Shown: positions 17,003-26,385, counted from the stretch's first letter. The stretch is 38,843 nucleotides of DNA from an uncultured Arthrobacter sp. (GCF_947493765.1 NZ_CANLSZ010000012.1:1-38843), one strand, 5' to 3'. Notes: generated by a model from the letters alone, not told the origin. Translations and numbers: made by a program.

Positions 17003-17141
17003 ACCGGCCACCGGTCGTGTGCACACGCACCCGCGCGGGCACGCGCTCACGTGCTCACGCGCTCGTCGTCGTCTGCGCCGGCAGGGACTCGGTCGCCAGC
17101 CCACGGCGCAGAAACAGGTGCAGGATTCCGGCGCAGACACG

Positions 17142-17179
17142 ACAGGGGCGGCACCCCCTCACGGGAATGCCGCCCCTGT
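17142..17179. terminator. Bidirectional terminator between WXG100 and groEL genes
   Basis: A perfect 12-bp inverted repeat, ACAGGGGCGGCA against TGCCGCCCCTGT, flanks a 14-base loop that can pair further. It sits between convergent genes and lacks a T-tract, as many actinobacterial terminators do. A 14-base direct repeat, GTCCTTCAGAGCGT, lies at 17178-17191 and 17198-17211 beside it. The rest of 17003-17227 shows no gene. Confidence 0.75.
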
Positions 17180-17227
17180 CCTTCAGAGCGTGGTCCGGTC
17201 CTTCAGAGCGTCGTCTGCGCGGAGGGG

Positions 17228-19003
<1,776 letters not shown>

Positions 19004-19020
19004 TCACCGCACGCACAGCT

Positions 19021-19047
19021 TTAGCAGTCTGTGCGGACGAGTGCTAA
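19021..19047. promoter_or_regulatory. CIRCE operator, proximal copy (HrcA site)
   Basis: TTAGCAGTC, nine bases, then GAGTGCTAA. It matches the CIRCE consensus TTAGCACTC-N9-GAGTGCTAA with one mismatch in the left arm. It overlaps the expected groEL transcription start, so bound HrcA would block initiation. Confidence 0.88.
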
Positions 19048-19052
19048 CTCAA

Positions 19053-19081
19053 TAATTAGCACTCCCACCCCGTGAGTGCAA
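19053..19081 (-). promoter_or_regulatory. groEL promoter
   Basis: Read on the minus strand, TTGCAC (19081-19076), a 17-base spacer and TAATTA (19058-19053) form a good vegetative-type promoter, lying within and between the two CIRCE-like elements. Initiation near 19046 would give a leader of about 180 bases. That leader contains a 7-bp hairpin at 18949-18972 (ATGGACG/CGTCCAT). Confidence 0.7.
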
Positions 19082-19082
19082 C
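19056..19082. promoter_or_regulatory. CIRCE-like operator, distal imperfect copy
   Basis: The left arm TTAGCACTC is perfect. After nine bases the right arm is GAGTGCAAC, two mismatches from GAGTGCTAA. The degenerate end overlaps the -35 hexamer, so the departure from consensus may reflect a compromise with promoter strength. Confidence 0.75.
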
Positions 19083-19092
19083 CTGCTCGGAG

Positions 19093-19677
19093 CTACTCGA
19101 AGCCCGCGCCCAGCACGGCGGAGATGTCGGGTGAGACATCGGGAGTCTCGACGAGGCCCACGATGCCGAGATCCGCCGCGACGGCCTCGGCGGCGGCGCG
19201 TTGCGCCGGGCCGCTGTAGAAGACCACGGAGGTGTCGAGGGGCGCTCCGGCCCAGTTCCCGGGAACGGCGGAGGTCCATCCGGCGTCGGTCAGCCGCGCG
19301 GCGGCCGTTGCTGCCAGGTCCGGGACACTCGTACCGTTCAGCACGTTCACCCTGACGGAGCGATCCACGTCCGTCGGAAGGGCCGTCGCCTCCGCGGAGG
19401 GCCTCGCGGTGGACGCAGCCTCCTGCGACGCCGGGCTGGAGGACGCCTGGTCGGAGGTGAAGAGACCCAGCCCGGGAAGGATCAGCACGGCTGCCACCAG
19501 GACGAGCACGAGGAGGACGCCGATCGTGATCCTGAGGCCGAGCACACCCGCCCGCGACGGGACGAAGGAGTCGCGGTGCACGCCCTGGCGACCGGAGCGG
19601 ACCGGGACGTCGTCGAACTCGTCGTGCGGGTGATGGGTCTCGTCGTCGCCCCGTCCGTCGGTCGCGGAGGAAGGCAC
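19093..19677 (-). CDS. LytR C-terminal domain membrane protein
   Basis: A 194-residue protein with a cytosolic acidic and His-rich start, one membrane helix (about 47-71) and an extracellular Ser/Ala/Thr linker leading to a LytR_C-type domain (PF13399) at about 107-190: VRVNVLNGTSVPDLAATAAARLTDAGW through to VGLVETPDVS. Unlike LytR-CpsA-Psr enzymes it lacks the catalytic LCP domain, so it probably only binds cell-wall components. The start is GTG at 19677, one base after the DUF3263 stop, so the two genes are coupled. groEL follows on the same strand but has its own promoter. Confidence 0.88.
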   Translation of the reverse strand: MPSSATDGRGDDETHHPHDEFDDVPVRSGRQGVHRDSFVPSRAGVLGLRITIGVLLVLVLVAAVLILPGLGLFTSDQASSSPASQEAASTARPSAEATALPTDVDRSVRVNVLNGTSVPDLAATAAARLTDAGWTSAVPGNWAGAPLDTSVVFYSGPAQRAAAEAVAADLGIVGLVETPDVSPDISAVLGAGFE

Positions 19678-19678
19678 C

Positions 19679-20014
19679 CTAGATGTCCGCGCCGAGGCGA
19701 CGCGCGGAGCGTGCCTGCTGGCGGGTGGACCTCAGCCGCCTGAGCCGTTTCACCAGCATCGGATCGTGCGCGAGCGCGGCTTCGGTGTCGATCAGGGAAT
19801 TGAGGACCTGGTAGTAGTGGGTGGCCGACATCGTGAACAGCTCACGGATGGCCTGCTCCTTGGCACCGGAGTACTTCCACCACTCGCGTTCCAGCGCGAG
19901 CATCCGCTGCTCGCGGTCCCCGAGGACCAGTGTGGCGCTCCGATCCGCAGGCACTTCGTCCCCGTCCCGCAGTGGTTCGACCACGTCCACGACCGCCTCC
20001 CCTTCCGCTGACAC
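19679..20014 (-). CDS. DUF3263 domain protein
   Basis: A 111-residue cytosolic protein carrying the DUF3263 core [19 protein letters not shown]...[20 protein letters not shown] at about 32-75, a conserved actinobacterial family that looks like a small helix-turn-helix-like DNA-binding fold and has no assigned function. The C-terminus is strongly basic ([17 protein letters not shown]), consistent with nucleic-acid contact. The start is GTG at 20014, with TATCAT ending eight bases upstream; no ribosome site is evident. It forms a two-gene unit with the LytR_C protein and is divergent from ung across a 24-bp palindrome. Confidence 0.88.
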   Translation of the reverse strand: MSAEGEAVVDVVEPLRDGDEVPADRSATLVLGDREQRMLALEREWWKYSGAKEQAIRELFTMSATHYYQVLNSLIDTEAALAHDPMLVKRLRRLRSTRQQARSARRLGADI

Positions 20015-20031
20015 AGGTGTCCATGATAGTG

Positions 20032-20055
20032 CCGAATGACATGGATGTCATTCGG
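20032..20055. promoter_or_regulatory. 24-bp hyphenated perfect palindrome between DUF3263 and ung
   Basis: Arms CCGAATGACAT (20032-20042) and ATGTCATTCGG (20045-20055) are perfect inverted repeats separated by GG. The site lies 17 bases upstream of the DUF3263 GTG and 33 bases upstream of the ung ATG. It overlaps where both divergent promoters should be, so a dimeric repressor could control both. It does not match LexA, CIRCE or iron-box consensus. Confidence 0.7.
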
Positions 20056-20088
20056 TCAGCGGTAGCCGGGCAGGGCGAGAATGGGACC

Positions 20089-20889
20089 ATGACGTACGAC
20101 GACGCCCTCTTCGACCTGCCCCCCTCTCCACCGGTCTCCGCGCCGGAGGGTCCGCGGTCACCCAGCGAGTCCACCTTCGCGTTCGCGGCACCGGCCCGGA
20201 TCGCGGAGCTCGTCCCGTCCGACTGGGCCGCCGGGCTGGAGCCCGTGGAGCCCGTGCTCCACCGACTGGCGGCGTCCCTGGCCGCGGATCTCGATCGGGG
20301 TGCGCGGATCCTGCCCGAGGCCCGGCGGATCCTGCGGGCCTTCGAGACCCCCCTGGACAGCGTGCGGGTGGTGATCGTGGGCCAGGATCCGTACCCGACG
20401 GTCGGGCACGCCGTGGGGCTGAGTTTCGCGGTGGATCCGGCCACACGCCCCGTACCGCGGAGCCTGGCGAACATCTACCGGGAACTGGCGACGGATCTCG
20501 GGGTCGTCTCGCCGGCGAACGGGGATCTCTCCGGATGGGCGAGCCAGGGTGTCCTGCTGCTGAACCGGGTCCTGACGGTCCGTGCGGGCGAGGCCGCCTC
20601 GCACCGCGGGATCGGGTGGGAGGAGGTGACCGACGCGGCGATCAGGGCTCTCGTGGCCCGGGGCGGTCCGCTGGTGGGCATCCTGTGGGGCCGGGACGCG
20701 CTCCGGCTGAAGCCGCTGCTGGGCTCCACCCCCACGGTCGAGTCCGCGCACCCCAGCCCGCTCTCGGCGTCACGCGGGTTCTTCGGCTCGCGGCCCTTCA
20801 GCCGCGCCAACGAGCTCCTGGCGCAGCAGGGCGCCGCACCGGTCGACTGGGCCCGGACCGCGGACCCGATCCGATCCGATCCGATCTGA
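20089..20889 (+). CDS. ung: Uracil-DNA glycosylase (family 1)
   Basis: It removes uracil from DNA at the start of base excision repair. The 266-residue protein has motif [18 protein letters not shown] with catalytic Asp100, the actinobacterial GQDPYP form of the usual GQDPYH. Motif [18 protein letters not shown] holds the catalytic His and the leucine that inserts into the helix. [16 protein letters not shown] lies between them. An N-terminal extension of about 30 Pro/Ser-rich residues makes it longer than E. coli Ung. I chose ATG 20089; GAGAAT ends six bases before it, suggesting a leaderless mRNA, although GGGA is also near. The last codons come from a pentamer repeat that runs through the stop. 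Confidence 0.95.
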   Translation: MTYDDALFDLPPSPPVSAPEGPRSPSESTFAFAAPARIAELVPSDWAAGLEPVEPVLHRLAASLAADLDRGARILPEARRILRAFETPLDSVRVVIVGQDPYPTVGHAVGLSFAVDPATRPVPRSLANIYRELATDLGVVSPANGDLSGWASQGVLLLNRVLTVRAGEAASHRGIGWEEVTDAAIRALVARGGPLVGILWGRDALRLKPLLGSTPTVESAHPSPLSASRGFFGSRPFSRANELLAQQGAAPVDWARTADPIRSDPI

Positions 20890-20895
20890 TCTGAT
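20866..20895 (+). repeat. Pentanucleotide tandem repeat across the ung stop codon
   Basis: Six copies of CCGAT or CTGAT, four then two. The TGA stop at 20887-20889 arises from the CTGAT form. Because five is not a multiple of three, gain or loss of one unit would change the C-terminus (currently ending DPIRSDPI). Confidence 0.8.
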
Positions 20896-20909
20896 CCCTC
20901 ACCGGAGCC

Positions 20910-22622
20910 CTAGCGGCGCCGGTTGCGCTGGCGTTCGTCGGCGGCGAACCGCCTCGTGAACGGTCTCACCAGGTTGTCGCCGAGCACCACTCCCGCGGCG
21001 ATGCCCAGGACCACGGTGGAGGCGTTGAAGAGCCCCACGACACCGGTCGAGACCACTTCGGCCTCGATCGTGAGGTCGTACATCGCACGGAAGATCGCAA
21101 GACCCGGGTACAGGAAGAGGAGCGCGGGAACGGCGACCACGAGTTGTGTCGCGTGCATCCGGAGTGCGACGAAGCGCGCGAGTCCGCCGATGAGGACGGC
21201 GGCGAGCGCGGGAGCCAGCCGGTAGCCGGCCCCCGCGCTCGTGGCGCCGACGAAGGCGAGATAGCCGGCCACGGCGACCAGCGACGTGGGGATCACCAGC
21301 TTCGCCGTGGTCTGCTCCGCGATGCAGATCATCGCCACCGCGACGAAGACGAGGAGCGCCGCCACCGGCCACGGATACCGGCTGCCCTCGGAGTCCAGCA
21401 CATCGAGTTCCGGTACGCCGAGAGCCGTACCCGCGACGAGTGCCACGGCGATCCCGGAGATCAGCGCGACGAAGACGAGGCCCGCCGACAGGTAGCGGCC
21501 CGCAGCTGTGACGGGGAACCCGTTGATGGCGTCCTGGGTCGCCGAGACGAGCCGGCCGGTGGGCAGGAGCAGCAGGATCCCGCCCACGACGACGAGGGCC
21601 GGCGAGACGGGCATCTGCAGCCACCACACGAGCACGGCGATCAGCGTGACGATGGCGGCGGAGGTCGCCACGGCGAAGAACTCGGGCACTCGCCATTCAC
21701 CGAGCTTGCGGCTCACCAGATCGATGAGGATGCAGCTGAGGAGGCCCACGAGGGAGCCGAGCGGCGTCCCGCCGATCAAGCCGACGATGGCCGCCGAGAA
21801 GATGCCGAAGGCAGCAGTGACCATCCAGCGGGGGAAGGGCTTGGGCCGGCGGAGGATGTCGTCGAGGCGTTGCGTGGCCTCCGTCCTGGACACGCCGCCC
21901 TCGGCGATGTCGGACACCAGGCGATGGATGTTCGTCAGCCCGGCGTAGTTGTTCGTCCAGGACCGCACCACGCGCAGAACGGTCGTCGGGGTCTGGTCCT
22001 TGCTCGAGTAGTTGATCACCACCGACTGGTTCGTGATGTCCACCTCGATGTCGTCGAGGCCGAAGGCAGCGGTGACGGCGATGATGCTCGTCTCCACCTG
22101 GAGCGCACCGGCGCCGAACCGGAACATGGCCTCGGCGAGGTCGAGGGCGAAATCGAGCGCTTTCCGAGCGTTCGCATCGGGCCCCGCGACCTGGATGGTC
22201 GGATTGGCGTACGGGCTCCCGGCCAGTCGCTCCACGATGCTCATGGCCTGCGTGGGAGGATCCTCGCCCTGGACCAGCCGGCGCAGGACGCTCCGCGCAG
22301 CGGGGTCGGTCCTCCCCGAGGCGGGGACGCTGTGCGGTGTGGTGGGCAGGGCGTCCGTGGGCCGCGTGACGGGCTGCTTCGGACGCTTCTGGCGCTGGAC
22401 CCTGGGGGCCGCCGACGGCCGACCCGGGGGCGCCGCGACGGCCCGGGTCTCTGCACCGCTGCTCGCCGCCCTGCCCCCCTTCGGGCCCCTGCTCGCGGCG
22501 AGCCGCTTCTTCTCGCCCTCGGAGGGGTCGAACGGTCGCTGGATCACCGGGAGGGACTCTGCGACCGGCGAGGGGTTGGTGGAAGGCGATCGGCCGTCCG
22601 CTGGCGTGGGACCGTCTTTCAC
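20910..22622 (-). CDS. thrE: Threonine/serine exporter, ThrE family
   Basis: A 570-residue membrane exporter of threonine and serine driven by the proton gradient. About 165 N-terminal residues are Pro/Arg/Ala-rich and disordered; Corynebacterium ThrE has a comparable long cytosolic N-terminus. The amphipathic ThrE domain (about 170-280, ALDFALDLAEAMFRFGAGALQVETSI) is followed by about ten membrane helices from about 290. Internal signatures are GGTPLGSLVGLLSCILIDL and GRLVSATQDAINGFPVTAAGR, typical of ThrE and YjjP/YjjB. The GTG at 22622 has AAAGG eight bases upstream. It lies 40 bases downstream of the FemABX gene on the same strand, probably one transcript. Confidence 0.9.
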   Translation of the reverse strand: MKDGPTPADGRSPSTNPSPVAESLPVIQRPFDPSEGEKKRLAASRGPKGGRAASSGAETRAVAAPPGRPSAAPRVQRQKRPKQPVTRPTDALPTTPHSVPASGRTDPAARSVLRRLVQGEDPPTQAMSIVERLAGSPYANPTIQVAGPDANARKALDFALDLAEAMFRFGAGALQVETSIIAVTAAFGLDDIEVDITNQSVVINYSSKDQTPTTVLRVVRSWTNNYAGLTNIHRLVSDIAEGGVSRTEATQRLDDILRRPKPFPRWMVTAAFGIFSAAIVGLIGGTPLGSLVGLLSCILIDLVSRKLGEWRVPEFFAVATSAAIVTLIAVLVWWLQMPVSPALVVVGGILLLLPTGRLVSATQDAINGFPVTAAGRYLSAGLVFVALISGIAVALVAGTALGVPELDVLDSEGSRYPWPVAALLVFVAVAMICIAEQTTAKLVIPTSLVAVAGYLAFVGATSAGAGYRLAPALAAVLIGGLARFVALRMHATQLVVAVPALLFLYPGLAIFRAMYDLTIEAEVVSTGVVGLFNASTVVLGIAAGVVLGDNLVRPFTRRFAADERQRNRRR

Positions 22623-22662
22623 AGCCGCCTTTCGATCATCGCGGTGCTCCGCGGGGTGTTCC

Positions 22663-23736
22663 CTAGTAGAACGGTTGGTGCGTGCGGCGCCAGTACACCT
22701 GGCGGACCACCCGTTCGGCGACGAGATTCCACACGCGGTACCTCCAGGCGCTGACCACGAGGTCGTAGCACCCCACGAAGTCCGTGACGGTCTTCGAGAA
22801 GCTCGTCTTGAACAGACCCAGTCCGTGGTGGGGGTGGTCCTTGTCCTTCAGCTGATCCGCGGGAGGAGTTCCGCAGAAATCGTACTCGACGATCCCGTGC
22901 TCCTCCTTGAGGTCGGTGATCGCCGTCCACTGCACCAGGTGGGAGTCCCCGTACTGCCGCCGTCCGGGCCTCGATCCGCCGTCCTTGTACGTGCCCTTCG
23001 AGCCGTAGTTGATGACGAAGGCGCCGACCGAGGGCTCGCCGTCCTCGTGGACGAAATAGAAGCGGCCCTGGCCTGCGTCGACGAAGTTCTGCCAGAAACG
23101 GCTGTAGTACTCGAAGGACCGCATGCGTGCCGCGGAGCGGTCCTCGATGTGGGACATCAGGGCATACATGGCACGGAAGGTCTCCTCCGTGGGCTCCATC
23201 CGCCGGACCTCGACGCCCTCCCTGATGGCCCGCCGGACGGCGTTGCGGCCGCGGGAGTGGAGAGTGCGCAACAGTTGGTTGGGCTCCGCCGTCGTGTCGA
23301 GCAGGGCCGTGCTGTCATTGGGCTGCAGGTTGAACGTCTTGACGAGCCCGGCCGCGCGCAGCGTCTCGCGTGCAGCGGGACCGTCGACGAGGTCCGGTTC
23401 CACCTTGATGGCGAAGAGTCGGTGCCCCTCACGGCGCGCGAGCTCCGCGACGGCGCGGGTGGCCGGCGCCACGTGGTCCACCTCGTTCACCCCGGGACCC
23501 TTGATGAGGTACCAGAGGGCCCCGAGCAGCGGCACCTTCTTCTCGAGCACCAGATTGTGGCTCGTGTACCCCGGACCGTCGAGGACCACGAGCCGTGGCC
23601 GCCAGCCGTGCCGGGATTTCACGTCCGCGAAGGCCATCGACTGGAGCAGATTGCCTCCGCCCGGGTTGGCCGTGACGAGCGAATCCCACTCGCGCTGCTC
23701 CGCCGGATCGGCGAAACGGGCCGTGAAGTCTGCCAA
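22663..23736 (-). CDS. FemABX-type aminoacyltransferase (peptidoglycan bridge formation)
   Basis: A 357-residue protein with two linked GNAT-like domains. Family members transfer Gly, Ser, Ala or Thr from aminoacyl-tRNA to lipid-linked peptidoglycan precursor at the cytosolic membrane face. Visible blocks are NLLQSMAFADVKSRHGW near residue 29, the FemX-like PNDSTALLDTTAEPNQLLRTL with RNAVRRAIREGVEVRR, and GTPPADQLKDKDHPHHGLGLFK near 305, which covers the usual binding-pocket turn. TTG at 23736 must be the start: AGGA lies five bases upstream and an in-frame TGA stands three codons before it. It heads a probable operon with the ThrE exporter. Confidence 0.88.
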   Translation of the reverse strand: MADFTARFADPAEQREWDSLVTANPGGGNLLQSMAFADVKSRHGWRPRLVVLDGPGYTSHNLVLEKKVPLLGALWYLIKGPGVNEVDHVAPATRAVAELARREGHRLFAIKVEPDLVDGPAARETLRAAGLVKTFNLQPNDSTALLDTTAEPNQLLRTLHSRGRNAVRRAIREGVEVRRMEPTEETFRAMYALMSHIEDRSAARMRSFEYYSRFWQNFVDAGQGRFYFVHEDGEPSVGAFVINYGSKGTYKDGGSRPGRRQYGDSHLVQWTAITDLKEEHGIVEYDFCGTPPADQLKDKDHPHHGLGLFKTSFSKTVTDFVGCYDLVVSAWRYRVWNLVAERVVRQVYWRRTHQPFY

Positions 23737-23874
23737 GATTCCTCATTCACTGGTGCTATCGAAGGACGCGCCCAAGTGTAGCTGTTGGAGCGCCGACCAC
23801 GGCGTCGGACAACAGGTTGCCCCAAGAAACGAAATGTCTGTACTCGCTCCGGCACGGTGGTTAGCATCGGGATC

Positions 23875-24879
23875 ATGGAAACCAGATACCTCGGACACAG
23901 CGGCTTCAAGATCTCGGAGATCACCTACGGCAACTGGCTCACGCACGGCTCGCAGGTGGAGAACGACGTCGCCACCCAGTGCGTGCGTGCAGCGCTCGAC
24001 GCGGGCATCAGCACGTTCGACACCGCGGACGTCTACGCGAACACCGTGGCGGAGACGGTCCTGGGTGAGGCGTTGAAGGGCGAGCGGCGCCAGTCGCTGG
24101 AGATCTTCACCAAGGTGTGGGGACCCACGGGCCCGAAGGGGCACAACGACCTCGGGCTCTCCCGGAAGCACATCATGGAGTCGATCGACGGGTCGCTGCA
24201 ACGGCTGCAGACGGAGTACGTGGATCTCTACCAGGCACACCGCTACGACCACGAGACTCCCCTCGAGGAGACGATGCAGGCCTTCGCCGACATGGTCCGG
24301 CAGGGCAAGGCCCTCTACATCGGGGTCAGCGAATGGACCGCGCAGCAGATCCGCGACGGACACGCACTCGCGAAGCAGCTCGGGTTCCAGCTGATCTCGA
24401 ACCAGCCCCAGTACTCGATGCTGTGGCGGGTCATCGAGGGTGAGGTGGTCCCCACCTCGGAGGAGCTCGGCCTCTCGCAGATCGTCTGGTCCCCGGTGGC
24501 CCAGGGCGTCCTGACCGGCAAGTACCGGCCCGGGCAGCAACCCGGGCAGGGAACCCGCGCCTCGGACGACAAGGGTGGCGCGGACATGATCAAGCGCTGG
24601 ATGGGCGACGACGTCCTCACCGGGGTACAGAAGCTCGCCCCGATCGCCGAGGGTCTCGGGCTGACCATGGCCCAGCTCGCCGTCGCCTGGGTCCTGCAGA
24701 ACAAGAACGTGGCCTCGGCGATCATCGGAGCCTCGCGTCCGGAGCAGGTGGCGTCGAACGCCGCCGCCGCCGGGGTGACGCTGGAGGCCGACGTCATGAC
24801 CGCGATCGACGACGCCATCGGGGATCTCGCCGAGACGGACGTCGCCAGGACCGTGTCTCCGGAAAGCCGCCCGGCCTGA
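23875..24879 (+). CDS. Aldo/keto reductase (Kv-beta / YajO-like)
   Basis: A 334-residue NADPH-dependent TIM-barrel reductase of aldehydes or ketones. The catalytic tetrad is visible: Asp and Tyr in FDTADVY (about 43-49), Lys in FTKVWG and His in LYQAHRYD. The cofactor site motif SPVAQGVLTGKY and the C-terminal IIGASRPEQVASNAAA fit the AKR branch related to potassium channel beta subunits. The physiological substrate is unknown. ATG 23875 follows TAGCAT by seven bases, a leaderless pattern; the longer frame adds an unconserved basic leader. Its TGA overlaps the ATG of the epimerase gene (TGATG), so the two are co-translated. Confidence 0.93.
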   Translation: METRYLGHSGFKISEITYGNWLTHGSQVENDVATQCVRAALDAGISTFDTADVYANTVAETVLGEALKGERRQSLEIFTKVWGPTGPKGHNDLGLSRKHIMESIDGSLQRLQTEYVDLYQAHRYDHETPLEETMQAFADMVRQGKALYIGVSEWTAQQIRDGHALAKQLGFQLISNQPQYSMLWRVIEGEVVPTSEELGLSQIVWSPVAQGVLTGKYRPGQQPGQGTRASDDKGGADMIKRWMGDDVLTGVQKLAPIAEGLGLTMAQLAVAWVLQNKNVASAIIGASRPEQVASNAAAAGVTLEADVMTAIDDAIGDLAETDVARTVSPESRPA

Positions 24880-25742
24880 TGGGCCGGGACACCGCGCTGA
24901 CCATCGCGGTCACCGGCTCGAGCGGGAAGCTGGGCCGCAGCGTGGTCCGCGGACTGCGCGAGGCCGGGCACACGGTCCTCGGGCTCGACCAGCACGGCGA
25001 GCGCGGTCCCGGGTTCCTCCGGATCGACCTGACGGACTACGGGCAGGTGCTCGACGCGCTCCTCGGCGTGGACGACCGGCACGCGGGGGTCGACGCCGTC
25101 GTCCATCTCGGCGCCATCCCGGCACCCGGGCTCCAGGCCGATGCCGCGACCTTCCACAACAATCTGACGGCGACGTACAACGTCTTCCAGGCCGGCAGGC
25201 GCGCCGGTATCAAGCGCATCGTCCACGCCTCCAGCGAGACCGTCCTGGGCCTCCCCTTCGACACCCCTCCCCCGTACATCCCGGTGGACGAGGACTACCC
25301 GGCGCGTCCAGAGAGCACCTACTCGCTCGTCAAGCACCTGGAGGAGCAGCTGGCGATCGAACTGACGCGCTGGGATCCGGAGCTGAGCATCACGTCCCTG
25401 CGCTTCTCCAACGTCATGGATCCGGAGGACTACGCCGAGTTCCCCTCGTTCGGCGCCGACCCCCGGAAGCGCAGGTGGAATCTGTGGGGCTACGTGGACG
25501 GGCGCGACGGCGCCCAGGCGGTGCTGAGGGCGCTCGAGAACGCCGCACCCGGCTTCGATCGCTTCATCATCGCCGCCGCCGACACGGTGATGGACCGCGC
25601 GAGCGACGGGCTCGCGCGTGAGGTCTTCCCCGACGTCGACCTGACCCGGGCTGTCGGCGAGCACGAGACACTGCTCTCGATCGACAAGGCCAGGCGCGTC
25701 CTGGGCTACGACCCGCAGCACAGCTGGCGCCAGCACGTCTAG
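24879..25742 (+). CDS. NAD-dependent epimerase/dehydratase (extended SDR)
   Basis: A 287-residue Rossmann-fold protein. The cofactor loop is VTGSSGKLGRSV (about 11-22), and VVHLGAIPAPG and HASSETVLG follow. The catalytic pair is the Tyr and Lys of YSLVK. The sequence resembles uronate/aldose dehydrogenase-like SDR proteins and NAD-dependent sugar epimerases; exact substrate is unclear. It starts within the stop of the aldo/keto reductase, so the pair likely handles one sugar or aldehyde pathway. Its end, YDPQHSWRQHV, is typical of sugar-dehydrogenase-like SDRs. No transporter or regulator for such a pathway is adjacent. Confidence 0.88.
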   Translation: MGRDTALTIAVTGSSGKLGRSVVRGLREAGHTVLGLDQHGERGPGFLRIDLTDYGQVLDALLGVDDRHAGVDAVVHLGAIPAPGLQADAATFHNNLTATYNVFQAGRRAGIKRIVHASSETVLGLPFDTPPPYIPVDEDYPARPESTYSLVKHLEEQLAIELTRWDPELSITSLRFSNVMDPEDYAEFPSFGADPRKRRWNLWGYVDGRDGAQAVLRALENAAPGFDRFIIAAADTVMDRASDGLAREVFPDVDLTRAVGEHETLLSIDKARRVLGYDPQHSWRQHV

Positions 25743-25798
25743 CGGGCTCACGCGGGCCCGGACCACAGCGCGAGGTGTCGCCCGGCCCCGTCCATCCG

Positions 25799-25804
25799 TA
25801 GGCT
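25799..25804 (+). promoter_or_regulatory. Candidate -10 element of the acidic-protein gene
   Basis: TAGGCT fits TAnnnT and lies about 41 bases before the ATG at 25845. It would give a short leader carrying the AAAGG ribosome site. The same hexamer precedes the small membrane protein gene at 7303 and the DUF3027 gene. Confidence 0.35.
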
Positions 25805-25844
25805 GATGGTCGAAGGATGCGCAGCGCAACGAAAGGCAGAGCAG

Positions 25845-26297
25845 ATGACCGAGAATCTTCCCGACGAGGAACTGACAGTCGTGGGTGACGAGCCCGACAT
25901 GCCCGTCGACCCACTCGAGCCGGAATCCCTCGACCCGGTGCTGGACGGCCGCCCGGACTCCTACAGCGGCGCGGCCGAGATCGATCCCGACCACTGGCAG
26001 GAGGATCCGCTCCTGCAGGACGAACCCGGAGCCAACGAGTCCGCCGCCGAGGAGGACGGCGTCCCGGTGGTCGGCGAGGAGGGTGAGCAGAGCGATCAGC
26101 AGCTGCGCACGGAGACCGCGGAGGCGCGGTACGAGGACGGGGAGGAACAGGTCCCGCCCGAGGAACCCGGGGTCGGCGAGGCCGCCGCCGATGTGGACTT
26201 CGGCATGATGGAGGACGACGAGTCCGACGGGAGTGACGATCCCGCCAACCGCGGCGGCTCCTCACTGAGCGCGATGGACGAGCCCGACCCCACGTAG
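25845..26297 (+). CDS. Acidic low-complexity protein of unknown function
   Basis: I do not recognise this 150-residue protein. It is extremely rich in Asp and Glu, has almost no Lys or Cys, and is predicted mostly disordered; no signal peptide or membrane segment is seen. Repeated short acidic motifs (DEP, EEG, PEEP) run through it. ATG 25845 has AAAGG nine bases upstream; the upstream frame extends only 13 codons and lacks support. It is separated from the epimerase by 102 bases and has its own -10-like TAGGCT, so it is probably an independent gene. A strong terminator follows at 26320. Possible roles such as a nucleic-acid mimic or cation buffer are guesses. Confidence 0.7.
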   Translation: MTENLPDEELTVVGDEPDMPVDPLEPESLDPVLDGRPDSYSGAAEIDPDHWQEDPLLQDEPGANESAAEEDGVPVVGEEGEQSDQQLRTETAEARYEDGEEQVPPEEPGVGEAAADVDFGMMEDDESDGSDDPANRGGSSLSAMDEPDPT

Positions 26298-26319
26298 ACA
26301 CGGGAACGGCAGGCATCCC

Positions 26320-26346
26320 GGAGCCCCGGACACCGTCCGGGGCTCC
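26320..26346 (+). terminator. Terminator after the acidic-protein gene
   Basis: A perfect 12-bp stem, GGAGCCCCGGAC against GTCCGGGGCTCC, with a three-base loop and then TTCGTGT. The stem lies 23 bases after the stop codon. Confidence 0.85.
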
Positions 26347-26352
26347 TTCGTG

Positions 26353-26385
26353 TGACACCTGACACATGCGGAATAGCAGGTGTCA
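26353..26385. promoter_or_regulatory. Inverted repeat upstream of the ene-reductase gene
   Basis: TGACACCTG (26353-26361) and CAGGTGTCA (26377-26385) are perfect 9-bp inverted arms 15 bases apart, ending 45 bases before the ATG. This is a likely operator for a repressor of the flavin reductase, as many bacterial ene-reductases are regulated by TetR or MarR proteins, though no regulator gene is adjacent. Confidence 0.5.

Noticed and set aside
14291..17140. A 949-codon open frame on the minus strand across the two-component genes
   Set aside because: It is a GC-bias shadow: it is antisense to well-recognised regulator, kinase and WXG100 genes and its translation has no domain-like composition.
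21144..22754. A 536-codon plus-strand frame opposite thrE
   Set aside because: It is a shadow of the ThrE gene and is rich in Arg, Gly, Asp and Glu as expected for a third-position-biased antisense frame.
23782..23815. CTGTTG and CAACAG inverted arms between FemABX and the aldo/keto reductase genes
   Set aside because: The arms are only six bases and 22 bases apart, and the inner inverted repeat is off-centre, so chance is likely.
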